The notes: generated by a model from the sequence alone, not told the origin. 64,000 nucleotides of DNA from Oceaniovalibus guishaninsula JLT2003 (GCF_000299575.1 NZ_AMGO01000021.1:62001-126000), one strand, 5' to 3'; positions 37,656-48,862 are shown, counted from the first letter of the stretch. Program-made: numbers and translations.

Positions 37656-38048
37656 TCAGCCGACGGGGGCCCGCAGCGCCGGCGGCAACCTGCGCGGACG
37701 CCCGCTGGCCATGTCGAACGCGGCCAGCGTCACCACCGCATCGAAAAGGACCGATCCCTTCAGCGACACGGTCTGCGCCAGCACCATCCGCGCGCCGCTG
37801 CCCGAGACGGTCCGCGTGAGGACGGTCAGCCGGTCGTCCAGCCGCGCGGGCCGCAGGAAATCCGCCTCGATCCGGGCCACGGCAAAGGCCATTCCGGCGG
37901 CGCGTAGGGCGTTCTGGTCGATGCCGAGGGTCGCCACCCAGTCCGACCGCGCCCGCTCGATGAACTTGAGGTAATTGGCGTGATAGACGATGCCGCCCAT
38001 ATCCGTATCCTCATAGTGGACACGGACATCGAAGACGTGATCCGTCAC
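37656..38048 (-). CDS. ybgC: Tol-Pal associated acyl-CoA thioesterase YbgC
   Basis: 4-hydroxybenzoyl-CoA thioesterase family hotdog enzyme of 130 residues. The catalytic Asp is in VHYEDTDMGGIVYHANYLKF and is followed by ERARSDW. It starts at GTG 38048, which overlaps the stop of the preceding gene (GTGA). A longer upstream open frame lies inside the preceding gene and has no family similarity. It stands in the normal place ahead of tolQ. Confidence 0.93.
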   Translation of the reverse strand: MTDHVFDVRVHYEDTDMGGIVYHANYLKFIERARSDWVATLGIDQNALRAAGMAFAVARIEADFLRPARLDDRLTVLTRTVSGSGARMVLAQTVSLKGSVLFDAVVTLAAFDMASGRPRRLPPALRAPVG

Positions 38049-38671
38049 TGGACGGTCCCCAGACGGGCGGCAAGCCGCAGGGCGTGCGAAGGATCGTCGG
38101 CATGCAGGGGCATCACCGGGTCGTAGGCCGCGCGGATCAGCGCGCCGATCTCGGGCCCCAGCACAGCGTCGCCATCGGGCGTCAGCGCCAGAGGCGAGCG
38201 GTCGGCAAAGGCCCGGTCGGACCACAGCAGGATGGTCTGCACCGCCTGCGACAACGCCAGCGTCGCCGCCGGCACCGCGACCAGATGGGCGTCCATGCGC
38301 AGAAAGACGAAGGCCGCCCGGATGCCGCCTTGCGCGTCGAAGCGGAAGATACGGTATTGATTGGCCTCGGCCCGTTCCAGCCGGCCCAGCAGCGGATGCA
38401 GGTCTGGGATCATCCGGTCGAGGTCGGGAACGTGCCGCAATTCGTCCCAGTCGCGCAGGAAGAACATCATCAGGTTCGATCCCAGTTCGGGATCGGTTTC
38501 GACCGTGCCGTTGCCCGCCAGCGTCGCCAAAGCCTCCAGCGCGCCCTTGAAGATGCCGATGGACGGCTCCTCGATGCCAAAGGCGACGGGGGCCAGCGGC
38601 CGGCCCCAGCGCGCGAAAGCATAGGTTCCGTCGGCGCGGGTGAACAGCGCCTGAATATCGTCATGGGTCAT
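38045..38671 (-). CDS. Conserved hypothetical protein upstream of ybgC
   Basis: A 208-residue protein with no signal peptide and no membrane segment. Recognisable stretches are THDDIQALFTRADGTYAFAR near the N-terminus, DPELGSNLMMFFLRDWDELR in the middle, and a C-terminal YDPVMPLHADDPSHALRLAA. I do not recognise a characterised family. ATG 38671 is chosen as the first Met with sensible sequence; the frame is open further up but reads as non-coding. Its stop overlaps ybgC, so it is co-transcribed with the Tol-Pal genes and may have an envelope-related role. Confidence 0.75.
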   Translation of the reverse strand: MTHDDIQALFTRADGTYAFARWGRPLAPVAFGIEEPSIGIFKGALEALATLAGNGTVETDPELGSNLMMFFLRDWDELRHVPDLDRMIPDLHPLLGRLERAEANQYRIFRFDAQGGIRAAFVFLRMDAHLVAVPAATLALSQAVQTILLWSDRAFADRSPLALTPDGDAVLGPEIGALIRAAYDPVMPLHADDPSHALRLAARLGTVQ

Positions 38672-38762
38672 GGAGCATCGGGGTAAAGCGGCTTGGAAGG
38701 GCGCGCAACATGCGGCAGCACGCCGCAATGGGACGGGTGGATCCCGACCATATCTGTCGGGC

Positions 38763-39014
38763 ATGAGCATCCTGACCCCCATCCCGCCCCGCACCCCGCT
38801 GCATCTTCGCATCCTGCTGCACGTTCCCGTCCTCGGCTGGATGGCGCGCGATGTGTTGTTCGGGGATCGCAACAACCTGTGGTTCGCGCTGATCGCCATC
38901 GTATCGGTCTGGATCATGGCGATCGCCGCCTGGGGGATCGTCGCCGTCTATCTGCCGGTGGTGTTTCTGGTTCCGGCGGTGTTCGTGCTGCTTTTCCTGG
39001 TCACGAACGGCTAG
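38763..39014 (+). CDS. Small membrane protein convergent with ruvB
   Basis: An 83-residue protein: a short soluble start ([37 protein letters not shown]) and then two close hydrophobic segments covering most of the second half ([20 protein letters not shown] and [17 protein letters not shown]). It is the only plus-strand gene in the 28-41 kb stretch and shares a CTAG with the ruvB stop. No family recognised. The FGDRNNLWF segment looks conserved-type rather than random. Confidence 0.7.
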   Translation: MSILTPIPPRTPLHLRILLHVPVLGWMARDVLFGDRNNLWFALIAIVSVWIMAIAAWGIVAVYLPVVFLVPAVFVLLFLVTNG

Positions 39015-40042
39015 CCCGGATCGAACAGGTCGCGCGTATCGGACAGACGCGGCGGGACCAGCCCCAGATGCGTCCAGCCGCCCTGCGCCAGCATCCGCCC
39101 GCGCGGTGTGCGCTGGATCAGCCCCTGTTGCAGCAGGTAGGGCTCGATCACCTCTTCCAGCGAATCGCGCGACTCGGACAGGGCGGCCGACAGCGTCTCG
39201 ATCCCCACCGGACCGCCCTGATAATGCTCGGCAATCAGGCGCAGATAGCGCCTGTCCGCCCCGTCCAGTCCCAGCGCATCGACCCCCAGCCGGGTCAGCG
39301 CCGCATCGGCCAGCGGACGGTCAAGGCGGCCGTCGCCCTCGACCAGCGCGAAGTCCACGACGCGGCGCAGAAGGCGGCCGGCGATGCGGGGGGTGCCCCT
39401 GGCGCGGCGGGCGATTTCGCGGATGCCGTCCCGGTCGGCCTGCACGCCCAGAAGGCGGGCGCCGCGGGCGACGATCTGTTCCAGTTCGTCCACGGTATAA
39501 AATTGCAACCGCACGGGGATCCCGAAGCGGTCGCGCAGCGGGGTGGTCAGAAGCCCCATCCGGGTGGTCGCGCCGACCAGGGTGAAGGGCTGCAATTCGA
39601 TGCGGACGGTGCGGGCGGCGGGGCCTTCGCCGATGACCAGATCCAGTTCGAAATCCTCGAGCGCAGGATAGAGAACCTCCTCGACCACAGGATTGAGGCG
39701 GTGAATTTCGTCAATGAAAAGAACGTCCCGCCGGTCCAGATTGGTCAGGATTGCGGCCAGGTCGCCGGGCCGGGCGAGGACGGGGCCGCTGGTCATGCGG
39801 AAGTTCACGCCCAGTTCGCGGGCCATGATCTGCGCCAGCGTCGTCTTGCCCAGGCCGGGGGGGCCGTGGAACAGGACATGGTCCATCGCGCGTTCGCGCA
39901 TCCGCGCGCTTTCGATGAAAACCCGCAGATTCGCGCGTGCCTCGGCCTGGCCCACAAAGGCGTCTAGCGTCTGGGGACGCAGCGCCGGACCGTCGTCGCC
40001 GGGCTGTTCGTGGGGGCGCATCAGGGGATCAGGCGTCGCCAT
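39011..40042 (-). CDS. ruvB: Holliday junction ATP-dependent helicase RuvB
   Basis: Branch-migration motor of RuvAB. 343 residues with [20 protein letters not shown], Walker [18 protein letters not shown], Walker [18 protein letters not shown], sensor [18 protein letters not shown] and a C-terminal winged helix ending [17 protein letters not shown]. The start is ATG 40042, preceded by a run of G. It is last in the ruvCAB operon, 88 bases behind ruvA; that spacer contains a 12-bp direct repeat. Confidence 0.97.
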   Translation of the reverse strand: MATPDPLMRPHEQPGDDGPALRPQTLDAFVGQAEARANLRVFIESARMRERAMDHVLFHGPPGLGKTTLAQIMARELGVNFRMTSGPVLARPGDLAAILTNLDRRDVLFIDEIHRLNPVVEEVLYPALEDFELDLVIGEGPAARTVRIELQPFTLVGATTRMGLLTTPLRDRFGIPVRLQFYTVDELEQIVARGARLLGVQADRDGIREIARRARGTPRIAGRLLRRVVDFALVEGDGRLDRPLADAALTRLGVDALGLDGADRRYLRLIAEHYQGGPVGIETLSAALSESRDSLEEVIEPYLLQQGLIQRTPRGRMLAQGGWTHLGLVPPRLSDTRDLFDPG

Positions 40043-40060
40043 CCGGCCCCCCGCGGCGAT

Positions 40061-40102
40061 GCGAAACGTACAACTTGTACAGTTCAGGGCGCGAAACGTA
40101 CA
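40061..40102. repeat. 12-bp direct repeats in the ruvA-ruvB spacer
   Basis: GCGAAACGTACA occurs at 40061-40072 and again, identical, at 40091-40102, a 30-base period. Between them lies the odd palindrome GTACAACTTGTAC (40068-40080). On the minus strand this stretch also forms a 24-codon open frame (40103 to 40029) that overlaps the ruvB start but has no Shine-Dalgarno. Confidence 0.7.
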
Positions 40103-40130
40103 TGTCGGCGGTGAGGCGGTCGCGCAAGGC

Positions 40131-40757
40131 TCAACCCTCCTTCGGGGCCAGCAGGCGGAGTGCGGCGCGGATCAGACCGGCGGTCGTATCGGCCCCTTCG
40201 CCGGCCGCCCGCGCCACCGCGCCCGCCGCTTCCTGCGGACCGTAGCCGAGATTGGCGAGCGCCGACAGCGCCTCGGCCTCGGCGCCCGGAGCGACGGACG
40301 GGGCAGGCCCGCCGCCGGGGGGCGGCGCGACCGGCCCCGCGCCCATCGCCATCACGGCCGGGGCCTTGCCCTTCAGCTCGATCGCGACACGCTGGGCGAT
40401 CTTGGGGCCGATGCCGGGGGCGGCGCGGATCGAGGCCAGATCGCCCAATGCCACCGCGCGGCCGATGCCGTCGGCGCCCAGCGCGCCCAGTATCGCCATC
40501 GCCGCCCTGGCCCCCACGCCCTGCACCGTGCAGAGCAGGCGGTGCCATTCCTTTTCCTGCAAGGTGGCGAACCCGAACAACTGCAACAGATCCTCACGCA
40601 CCAAAAGGTCGGTCCAGAGCATCGCGGCCTCGCCCACCGGGGGCAGGCCCGCCAGCGTGCGGTCCGAGACGTGCACGACATAGCCGACGCCGCCCGCGTC
40701 GATGATGACGTGATCGGTCCCGCGATGGACGATACGGCCGGCCAGACGCCCGATCAT
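40131..40757 (-). CDS. ruvA: Holliday junction DNA-binding protein RuvA
   Basis: Tetrameric junction-binding partner of RuvB, 208 residues. N-terminal OB domain ([20 protein letters not shown]), two helix-hairpin-helix motifs ([20 protein letters not shown] and [20 protein letters not shown]), a Pro/Gly-rich linker and the C-terminal RuvB-binding domain ([19 protein letters not shown]). ATG 40757 overlaps the ruvC stop. Confidence 0.96.
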   Translation of the reverse strand: MIGRLAGRIVHRGTDHVIIDAGGVGYVVHVSDRTLAGLPPVGEAAMLWTDLLVREDLLQLFGFATLQEKEWHRLLCTVQGVGARAAMAILGALGADGIGRAVALGDLASIRAAPGIGPKIAQRVAIELKGKAPAVMAMGAGPVAPPPGGGPAPSVAPGAEAEALSALANLGYGPQEAAGAVARAAGEGADTTAGLIRAALRLLAPKEG

Positions 40758-41251
40758 GGTCGCGCGGCCTGCGTCAGACGGCCAGCGGTGCGGCGGTGAA
40801 ACGCGTGGCAAAGCGCAATGGCCAGCGCGTCGGCGGCGTCGGGGCTGGCGGGATCGGCGCCGGGCAGTTGTAAACGCACCATGTGGGCCACCTGCCCCTT
40901 GTCGGCATGGCCGACGCCGACCACTGCCTTCTTGACGGCGTTGGGGGCATATTCGCCGATGGGCAGACCGGCCTGCGCGGGCACCAACAGGGCGATCCCG
41001 CGCGCCTGGCCGAGCTTTAGCGTGCCCGCGCCGTCGCGGTTCACGAAGGTCTGTTCGACGGCGGCGCAATCGGGGCGGTGCAGCGCCACAACCTGCGTCA
41101 GTGCGGCATGCAGGGACAGAAGGCGCGCGGCCAGATCGCCCGCGCCCGACCGGCACGTGCCGCTGGCGACGTGCCGCAACCGGCCCTCCGCCAGGTCGAT
41201 CACGCCCCATCCGGTGTTCCGCAATCCGGGGTCGATCCCGATTATCCGCAT
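40754..41251 (-). CDS. ruvC: Holliday junction resolvase RuvC
   Basis: Endonuclease that cuts Holliday junctions. 165 residues from ATG 41251 ([16 protein letters not shown] with Asp7). Other catalytic acids are in [20 protein letters not shown] and [17 protein letters not shown]. An in-frame ATG at 41314 would add 21 atypical residues. It is first gene of ruvCAB; a LexA-like element lies 30 bases upstream of the start. Confidence 0.96.
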   Translation of the reverse strand: MRIIGIDPGLRNTGWGVIDLAEGRLRHVASGTCRSGAGDLAARLLSLHAALTQVVALHRPDCAAVEQTFVNRDGAGTLKLGQARGIALLVPAQAGLPIGEYAPNAVKKAVVGVGHADKGQVAHMVRLQLPGADPASPDAADALAIALCHAFHRRTAGRLTQAARP

Positions 41252-41280
41252 CCGCCGCCCCGCCTTGTCGCCCCTGACTA

Positions 41281-41295
41281 GCACGAAGCACGAAC
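41281..41295 (-). promoter_or_regulatory. LexA-like box upstream of ruvC
   Basis: Read on the minus strand: GTTC, seven bases, GTGC. This differs by one base from the alphaproteobacterial SOS box GTTC-N7-GTTC. It lies between a TTGG-type -35 and the ruvC start, a normal place for repression. ruvCAB is an SOS operon in many bacteria; binding here is inferred. Confidence 0.4.
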
Positions 41296-41356
41296 ATCCG
41301 CCAAGACCCCGCAACGCCCCCCTGTCACCGCGTCATGCACCAACTGCATAAAAGAC

Positions 41357-41386
41357 TTGACATTTCGGCCATTGCCTTCGGCATCC
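41357..41386 (+). promoter_or_regulatory. Candidate promoter for the DUF1127 gene
   Basis: TTGACA at 41357-41362 with a weak -10 region near 41380-41386. It lies about 95 bases before the DUF1127 start. CTTGAC with a downstream CATCC could equally suit a heat-shock (RpoH-type) promoter, as is known for DUF1127 genes in Rhodobacter. Confidence 0.35.
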
Positions 41387-41453
41387 GGCCTGGCTAGGGC
41401 CGGGCGATCCGCAACCGGGGCCGTGTCGGTCCCCTTCGACAGAGGACTTCGCG

Positions 41454-41657
41454 ATGGCGATCTATGACATGCACCGTTCGACCGCACCCGCCCTATCGAC
41501 CACCATCGCGACGGGAGTCGCGCGCTTCTTCACGTCCTTGTCGGACCGCGCGGCCGAGCGCCGCACCCGCCGGGCGCTGAACCAGCTATCGACGCACGAG
41601 TTGCGCGATATCGGCCTGTCGCGGGACGAGATCGACACGGTGGCGCGCCGCCGCTGA
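41454..41657 (+). CDS. DUF1127 (YjiS-like) small protein
   Basis: A 67-residue Arg-rich protein whose C-terminal half is the DUF1127 motif: RRTRRALNQLSTHELRDIGL then SRDEIDTVARRR. In Rhodobacter and Agrobacterium such proteins affect RNA turnover and small RNA production, and some mRNAs release sRNAs from the 3' end. AGAGGA precedes the ATG. A long stem-loop lies just behind the stop. Confidence 0.9.
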   Translation: MAIYDMHRSTAPALSTTIATGVARFFTSLSDRAAERRTRRALNQLSTHELRDIGLSRDEIDTVARRR

Positions 41658-41670
41658 GGGCGAAGAACGT

Positions 41671-41716
41671 CGTGCCGGGCGGGCGGATCGTCACCGAGAC
41701 GAGCCTGCCCGGCACG
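41671..41716 (+). terminator. Long stem-loop behind the DUF1127 gene
   Basis: 14-bp stem: CGTGCCGGGCGGGC (41671-41684) with GCCTGCCCGGCACG (41703-41716), one G-T pair, 18-base loop. There is no T-run, so it may be a 3' stabilising structure or the body of a processed 3'-UTR RNA rather than a true intrinsic terminator. Confidence 0.55.
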
Positions 41717-41879
41717 GATTCGCGGGGAGTTGCGCTTTTTGCGAGGCGGAACCTGTGATCGGGTAGACTTAAACATCGACGTTTCTTGGATGAACGGCCA
41801 CTATGTGAAACAGAATGGGCGTTCGTTGCATGGACACCGTAAAGCGTCCGACGCCGCTGGACGCTAAGTCGCTTTGTCG

Positions 41880-41891
41880 CTTGCTAGCAAG
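41880..41891. promoter_or_regulatory. 12-bp perfect palindrome before the HEPN gene
   Basis: CTTGCTAGCAAG is a perfect palindrome ending 25 bases before the start of the HEPN-like gene. A second inverted repeat AGCGTCC/GGACGCT (41843-41865) lies just upstream. Both could be operators or part of an acquired segment's border. Otherwise 41717-41916 shows no gene. Confidence 0.4.
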
Positions 41892-41916
41892 TTAATAGGG
41901 CTACAGTGTTCTATCT

Positions 41917-42633
41917 ATGATCGAAATACCTTACCAGATTGAGAACGCTTACGACGTCAGCGAAACGGAGGTCGCATATTGCTTAAACTGTTGGGTAAAG
42001 CTTAACCATTGCAAGCACGATCTCCCGTTTACTGCGTCGGCAACGGACCCCGAACCGCATGGCCGATCCCTTTATAAACGCTTGCGAGCCGGTGAGTTTG
42101 GCAAAATTCACCCGAACGGTAGGTTCGCTTACGATTATTTTACGGTGAACAATCCAAGGGAAGTGAGCCTGACGCCAGAAACGGTTAGTTTCTTGGGTCA
42201 GGGACTTGAAGAAGCCAACCTTGAGAACTCGCGCGGCACACCACGGGGCATTGTTCTCGTCTGGGGTGCACTGTTGGAGATCGCACTTGGTGAAATCATC
42301 CGGTTGAAACTTCCGAATGACATCGTGCATAAGACGCTTGGTGGAAAAATTAACCAACTGGAAAAGGCAGCTGTTTTGTCGGATGCCAATGACTGTGAAG
42401 ACTTGAAGGCCATCAAGAATATAAGGAACCACGCCGCTCACAACCTTCGCTTTTCATCCTTCGAGCATTTGCGAGAGGATAGTATTGTATTCGATGCTTA
42501 TGGCCGTCTCTATTCTGGATACGCCGAGGCGATGTATCACGAAGTTGGCAGTCTACTTTTTGTAACCCGCGAAATTTTCATGAGATCTTGCATTGCGTCA
42601 ATTGAACGGGCATGGCGCTTGAGAAACGGGTAG
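41917..42633 (+). CDS. HEPN/MltR-like protein in an AT-richer patch
   Basis: A 238-residue protein, likely acquired: two 60-base lines I counted (42361 and 42421) are 45% and 50% GC, against a visibly much GC-richer surrounding. Residues 105-180 resemble the helical HEPN fold of MltR: GIVLVWGALLEIALGEIIRL, a Lys-rich loop, then LKAIKNIRNHAAHNLRF. The R-x4-H motif (Arg170, His175) of HEPN ribonucleases is intact. The N-terminal part has a Cys/His cluster (YCLNCWVKLNHCKHD, Cys22, 25, 32). No partner antitoxin gene is next to it. It might be an RNase, a regulator like MltR, or an orphan. 42634-42799 behind it holds only a weak 7-bp hairpin. Confidence 0.65.
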   Translation: MIEIPYQIENAYDVSETEVAYCLNCWVKLNHCKHDLPFTASATDPEPHGRSLYKRLRAGEFGKIHPNGRFAYDYFTVNNPREVSLTPETVSFLGQGLEEANLENSRGTPRGIVLVWGALLEIALGEIIRLKLPNDIVHKTLGGKINQLEKAAVLSDANDCEDLKAIKNIRNHAAHNLRFSSFEHLREDSIVFDAYGRLYSGYAEAMYHEVGSLLFVTREIFMRSCIASIERAWRLRNG

Positions 42634-42799
42634 CCAGTGCTTGCGCTTCTCGTTACGGAAGCCGAAAAGCAGAAGCGAAATGACGGCTAACTGGCGATAA
42701 TGGGCGCGACAACGCCATTCGACGAACGGCATGCGGATGGCAGGGTCTTTTGAATCACCGGTCGCTCGATCATCGCGGCCCTGATCCATGGGCTGCGCG

Positions 42800-43675
42800 C
42801 TAGTCCGCCCGCCTGACCGTCAGCGTCGTCCAGTCGCCGATCTGCCGGCGATGGACGGGGGCGAAGCCGGCCGATCCGTAGATTGCGGAAACCTCGTCGG
42901 CCTGTTCGTTCAGCAGGCCCGACAGGATGGCATGGCCGCCGGGCGCGGTGTGACGAGCCATCGGCGTCGCGAGGTCGATCAGCGGCGCCTTTAGGATGTT
43001 GGCGAAGACCAGATCGAAGGGGGACGCGGCGGCGAGATCGGCGGCGTCGAAGCCAGCGGCCTCGATGCAAGCGACGCGATCCGACAGGGCGTTCAGCGCG
43101 ACGTTGGCGCGGGCCACGTCCACGGCCACGGCGTCGATGTCGGACGCGATCACCGCCGCGTCCGGCCAGGCCCGCGCCGCCGCCATCGCCAGAACGGCGG
43201 TGCCGCAGCCTATATCGGCCACATTGCGGCCGACGATGCCCGCGTCGATCAGTCGGTCGAGCGCCAGAAGGCAGCCCTGCGTCGTGCCGTGATGGCCGGT
43301 TCCGAAGGCCATCGCCGCATCGACCAGCAGGGCGATGCGCCCGTCCGGCACGCGGTCGGCGTCGTGGCTGCCGTATAGGAAGAAGCGCCCCGCCTCGATC
43401 GGGGCGAGTTCGCGGCGGACCTTGGCGACCCAGTCGGTTTCGGGCAGTTCGCTGACCGCGAAGGGACGCGCGCCGAATGCCGCCTGAAGCACGGCCAGAG
43501 CGGTGCGGTCGGGGGCGGCGGTGAAATAACCGCCGACTTCCCAGAGGGACGATCCGTCCTCCATCTCGAACACGCCGACGCCTTCGGGCGCGGGGTCGAG
43601 CCGTTCCAAGGCGTCGCCGAGCGCGATCGCCGACGCCTCGTCCGGCAGGGTGGTCAGGGCGGTCCAGGTGGGCAT
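42800..43675 (-). CDS. prmA: Ribosomal protein L11 methyltransferase
   Basis: SAM-dependent methyltransferase acting on ribosomal protein L11. 291 residues: an N-terminal substrate-recognition domain and a C-terminal Rossmann domain with AFGTGHHGTTQGCLLALDRL, VADIGCGTAVLAMAAARA, SDIDAVAVDVARANVALN and the NPPY-like motif VFANILKAPLIDLA. Lengths and motifs agree with alphaproteobacterial PrmA. Confidence 0.93.
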   Translation of the reverse strand: MPTWTALTTLPDEASAIALGDALERLDPAPEGVGVFEMEDGSSLWEVGGYFTAAPDRTALAVLQAAFGARPFAVSELPETDWVAKVRRELAPIEAGRFFLYGSHDADRVPDGRIALLVDAAMAFGTGHHGTTQGCLLALDRLIDAGIVGRNVADIGCGTAVLAMAAARAWPDAAVIASDIDAVAVDVARANVALNALSDRVACIEAAGFDAADLAAASPFDLVFANILKAPLIDLATPMARHTAPGGHAILSGLLNEQADEVSAIYGSAGFAPVHRRQIGDWTTLTVRRAD

Positions 43676-43747
43676 CGCGGTCCTCGGGGTCGTGTCGGGA
43701 CCGCGATAGGCAAGGCGGCGGGGCGGGTCAATCGCCCCGCGCGCGCG

Positions 43748-44413
43748 TCAGGCGGCGCCGGTCGTGGCGCCGGTGCCGATGGGGCAGGCGACGCCGGTGC
43801 CGCCGATGCCGCAATAGCCGCCGGGATTCTTGGCCAGGTATTGCTGGTGATAATCCTCGGCGAAATAGAAGGGCGGGGCATCGACGATCTCGGTCGTGAT
43901 GTCGCCGTAACCGGCCGCCTTGAGCCTGGGCGCGAAGGCGCGCTTGCTGTCCTCGGCGGCGCGGCGCTGGGCGTCGGTCGTCGCATAGATGCCGCTGCGG
44001 TATTGCGTGCCGCGATCGTTGCCCTGACGCATTCCCTGGGTCGGATCGTGGCCTTCCCAGAAGACGCGCAGCAGGTCGTCGTAGGTGACGACCGACGGGT
44101 CGTAGACGACGCGCACCACCTCGTTATGGCCGGTACGGCCGCTGCATACCTCCTGATAGGTCGGGTTCGGGGTGTGGCCGCCGGCATAGCCCGCCATCGT
44201 CAGCCAGACGCCCGGCAGCTTCCAGAACATCCGCTCGACCCCCCAGAAACAGCCCATGCCGAAGATCGCGACCTCCATCCCCTCGGGCACCTTGTCGGTG
44301 AGGGGACGGTCGAACACGTCATGCGTGCTGGCGGTGGGAATGGGATCGGGGCGGCCGGGCAGCGCATCGCCGGGTGCTACCATCTCGGACTTGGAACGCA
44401 GAAGGTTGAACAT
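43748..44413 (-). CDS. msrA: Peptide methionine-S-sulfoxide reductase MsrA
   Basis: Repairs S-methionine sulfoxide in proteins. 221 residues. Catalytic Cys55 is in [19 protein letters not shown]; also [20 protein letters not shown] and a C-terminal resolving cysteine region ([15 protein letters not shown]). The N-terminal ~45 residues are a non-conserved extension as in other alphaproteobacterial MsrA. The gene is separate from prmA by 72 bases. Confidence 0.96.
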   Translation of the reverse strand: MFNLLRSKSEMVAPGDALPGRPDPIPTASTHDVFDRPLTDKVPEGMEVAIFGMGCFWGVERMFWKLPGVWLTMAGYAGGHTPNPTYQEVCSGRTGHNEVVRVVYDPSVVTYDDLLRVFWEGHDPTQGMRQGNDRGTQYRSGIYATTDAQRRAAEDSKRAFAPRLKAAGYGDITTEIVDAPPFYFAEDYHQQYLAKNPGGYCGIGGTGVACPIGTGATTGAA

Positions 44414-44564
44414 GAAAGACTCCGTTCGGGGGGTGATGGCGATATAGGTGCAGGCGCGCGCCGCGCCAGCGCCGGGCGGTCAAAAGGGTGCGAGGGGCGG
44501 CGCGGGGGCTATACAACGGGGGCGGCGGGGACTAAGCGCATCGTTTCCCCTGCCGGAGGCCCCG

Positions 44565-46660
<2,096 letters not shown>

Positions 46661-46664
<4 letters not shown>

Positions 46665-48862
46665 TAAAAGCTTTGCGGGTCGATATCGACGCTGATCCGC
46701 AGATCCCCCTTGGGACGCACCTGCGCCAGCCATTCGGCCAGCGCGGGTTGCAGCGGCGCGGATCGGTCGGCCTTGACCAGCAGCCGGACGCGGTGCCGCC
46801 CCCGGATGCGCGCGATGGGCGCGGGCGCCGGCCCCCAGACCTGCGCGCCGATGCGCCGCAGCGGATCGTCGGCGCGCGCCAGCCGCGTGCCGGTGTCGAA
46901 CGCCGCCTGCAAATCGGTGCCCGACAGCACGATGCCCGCCATCCGGCCGTAGGGGGGCATCCCGGCGGCGCGGCGTTCGGCCGCCTCGGCCCGCCAGAAC
47001 CCGTCCTCGTCGCCCGACAGGATCGCGCGGATGACGTGATGTTCGGGCTGGAAGGTTTGCAGCATCGCCTCGCCCGCGCGGTCGGCGCGGCCGGCGCGGC
47101 CCGCCACCTGCCGCATCAGTTGAAACGTGCGTTCGGCGGCGCGCAGGTCGCTGCCCTGAAGCCCCAGATCGGCGTCGATCACCCCCACCAGCGTCAGCAG
47201 CGGAAAGTTGTGGCCCTTGGCGACAAGCTGCGTTCCGACGACGATGTCGGCGGCGCCCGCCGCGATCGACTCGATCCGCGCCTTGAGATCGCCCGCGGTC
47301 ATGTGCAGGTCGGAACTGAGAACCTCGATCCGGGCATCCGGAAACAGCGCCGCCGCTTCCTCGGCCATGCGTTCGACGCCGGGGCCGATGGCGGCCAGCT
47401 TGCCCTCGACCGTGCAGGACGGGCAGGCATGGGGCACGGGGCGGGTATCGCCGCATTGATGACAGACGAGCTGGCCGCGAAAGCGATGCTCGACCATGCG
47501 GGCGTCGCATTGCGAACAGCCGATCTGCTGGCCGCAGGCGCGGCAGAGCGTGACCGGCGCATAGCCGCGCCGGTTGAGATACAGCAGCGATTGTTCGCCG
47601 GCATCCAGCCGCGCGGCGATGGCCGATTGCAGGCTGGGCGAGATCCAGCGCCCCGGCGGCACGTCCTCGGCCCGCATGTCGATGGCGCGCATTCGCGGCA
47701 GGACGGCGGTGCCGTAGCGCGCGGGCAGGATCAGCGACGCGTATTTGCCGGCCTGGGCGTTGGCCCATGTTTCCAGCGACGGCGTGGCCGAGGCCAGCAC
47801 GACCTGCGCATCCTCGAACGACGCGCGCAGGACGGCCATGTCGCGCGCGGAATAGAGCACGCCGTCCTCCTGCTTGTAGGACGTGTCGTGTTCTTCGTCG
47901 ACGACGATCAGGCCCGGATCGGCGAAGGGCAGGAACAGCGCCGAGCGCGCGCCGACGACCAGTTGCGCGCCCCCTTCGGCCACCATCCGCCAGCAGCGGC
48001 GGCGCTCGGTGGCGGTGACGCCGCTGTGCCACTCGGCGGGACGCGCGCCGAAACGCGCCTCGACCCGGTCGATGAAGCCCGCGGTCAGCGCGATCTCGGG
48101 CAGCAGGACCAGCGCCTGACGCCCCTGCGCCAGACATTCGGCGACCGCTTCCAGATAGACCTCGGTCTTGCCGGAGCCGGTGACGCCGCGCAGCAGGGTG
48201 GTGGCATAGACGCGCCCCCGCACGGATGCGCGCAGGGCGGCGGCCGCTTCGGCCTGATCGTCCGACAGCGCGCGCCCCGGCAGCGCGGGATCGAGGCGGG
48301 GATAGGGCGTGTCGCGGGGGCTTTCGCGTTCCTCGACCGCGCCCTGCGCGACCAGCCCCTTGATCACGCCCGTGCCGGTGCCGGCCATGCGCGCCAGGTC
48401 CTGCAAGGTGAAGGCCAGGCCGCCGTGATCGCGCAGCACCGCCAGAACGCGGGCGCGGGCGTCGGTCATGCGGTCGGGCTGCCCGGCGCCCATCGCATAG
48501 ACCTTGCGCATGCCGGGCGCGTCGCCCAGCCCCGGCGCGCGGGTGGCCAGACGCAGCATCGCGGAAAGCGGCGTCAGCGTGTAGTCGGCCGCGCGGGTCA
48601 GAAAGGCGCGCATCGGCGCGCGCATCGGCGGCACGTCCAGAACGCGACCCACGGCGCGCAGCCTGGATTCGTCCCAGCCGCCCTGCGCCGCGCCCCAGAC
48701 CACACCCGTCACCCGCCGCGGGCCCAGCGGCACCTCGACGAAATCGCCGACGGCGCAGCCGCCTTCGGGCGCGCGGTAATCCAGCAGCCGGTCGAGCGGC
48801 TGGGTCGTCAGGACCGCGACCGGCGCGGCCCCGTCGAACCGCGTGTCATCATCTTTCTTCAA
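46661..48862 (-). CDS. priA: Primosomal replication restart helicase PriA
   Basis: Restarts stalled replication forks. 733 residues: N-terminal 3'-DNA-end-binding domain ([19 protein letters not shown]), helicase Walker [23 protein letters not shown] box [16 protein letters not shown], the Zn-binding cysteines ([20 protein letters not shown] ... [17 protein letters not shown]), and [19 protein letters not shown]. The only start that fits is TTG at 48862; the tandem ATGs nearby are out of frame. It diverges from the transaldolase gene. Confidence 0.94.

Noticed and set aside
41917-42633. A two-gene HEPN-MNT toxin-antitoxin module
   Set aside because: No nucleotidyltransferase gene lies on either side; neighbours are DUF1127 and prmA.
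42598-42789. A 63-codon minus-strand frame behind the HEPN gene, considered as a transposase remnant
   Set aside because: No recognisable transposase motif, no terminal inverted repeats and no Shine-Dalgarno.
48850-48860. Tandem ATG codons near the priA start on the minus strand
   Set aside because: They are out of frame with PriA; the TTG at 48862 is the only start that joins the conserved N-terminal domain.
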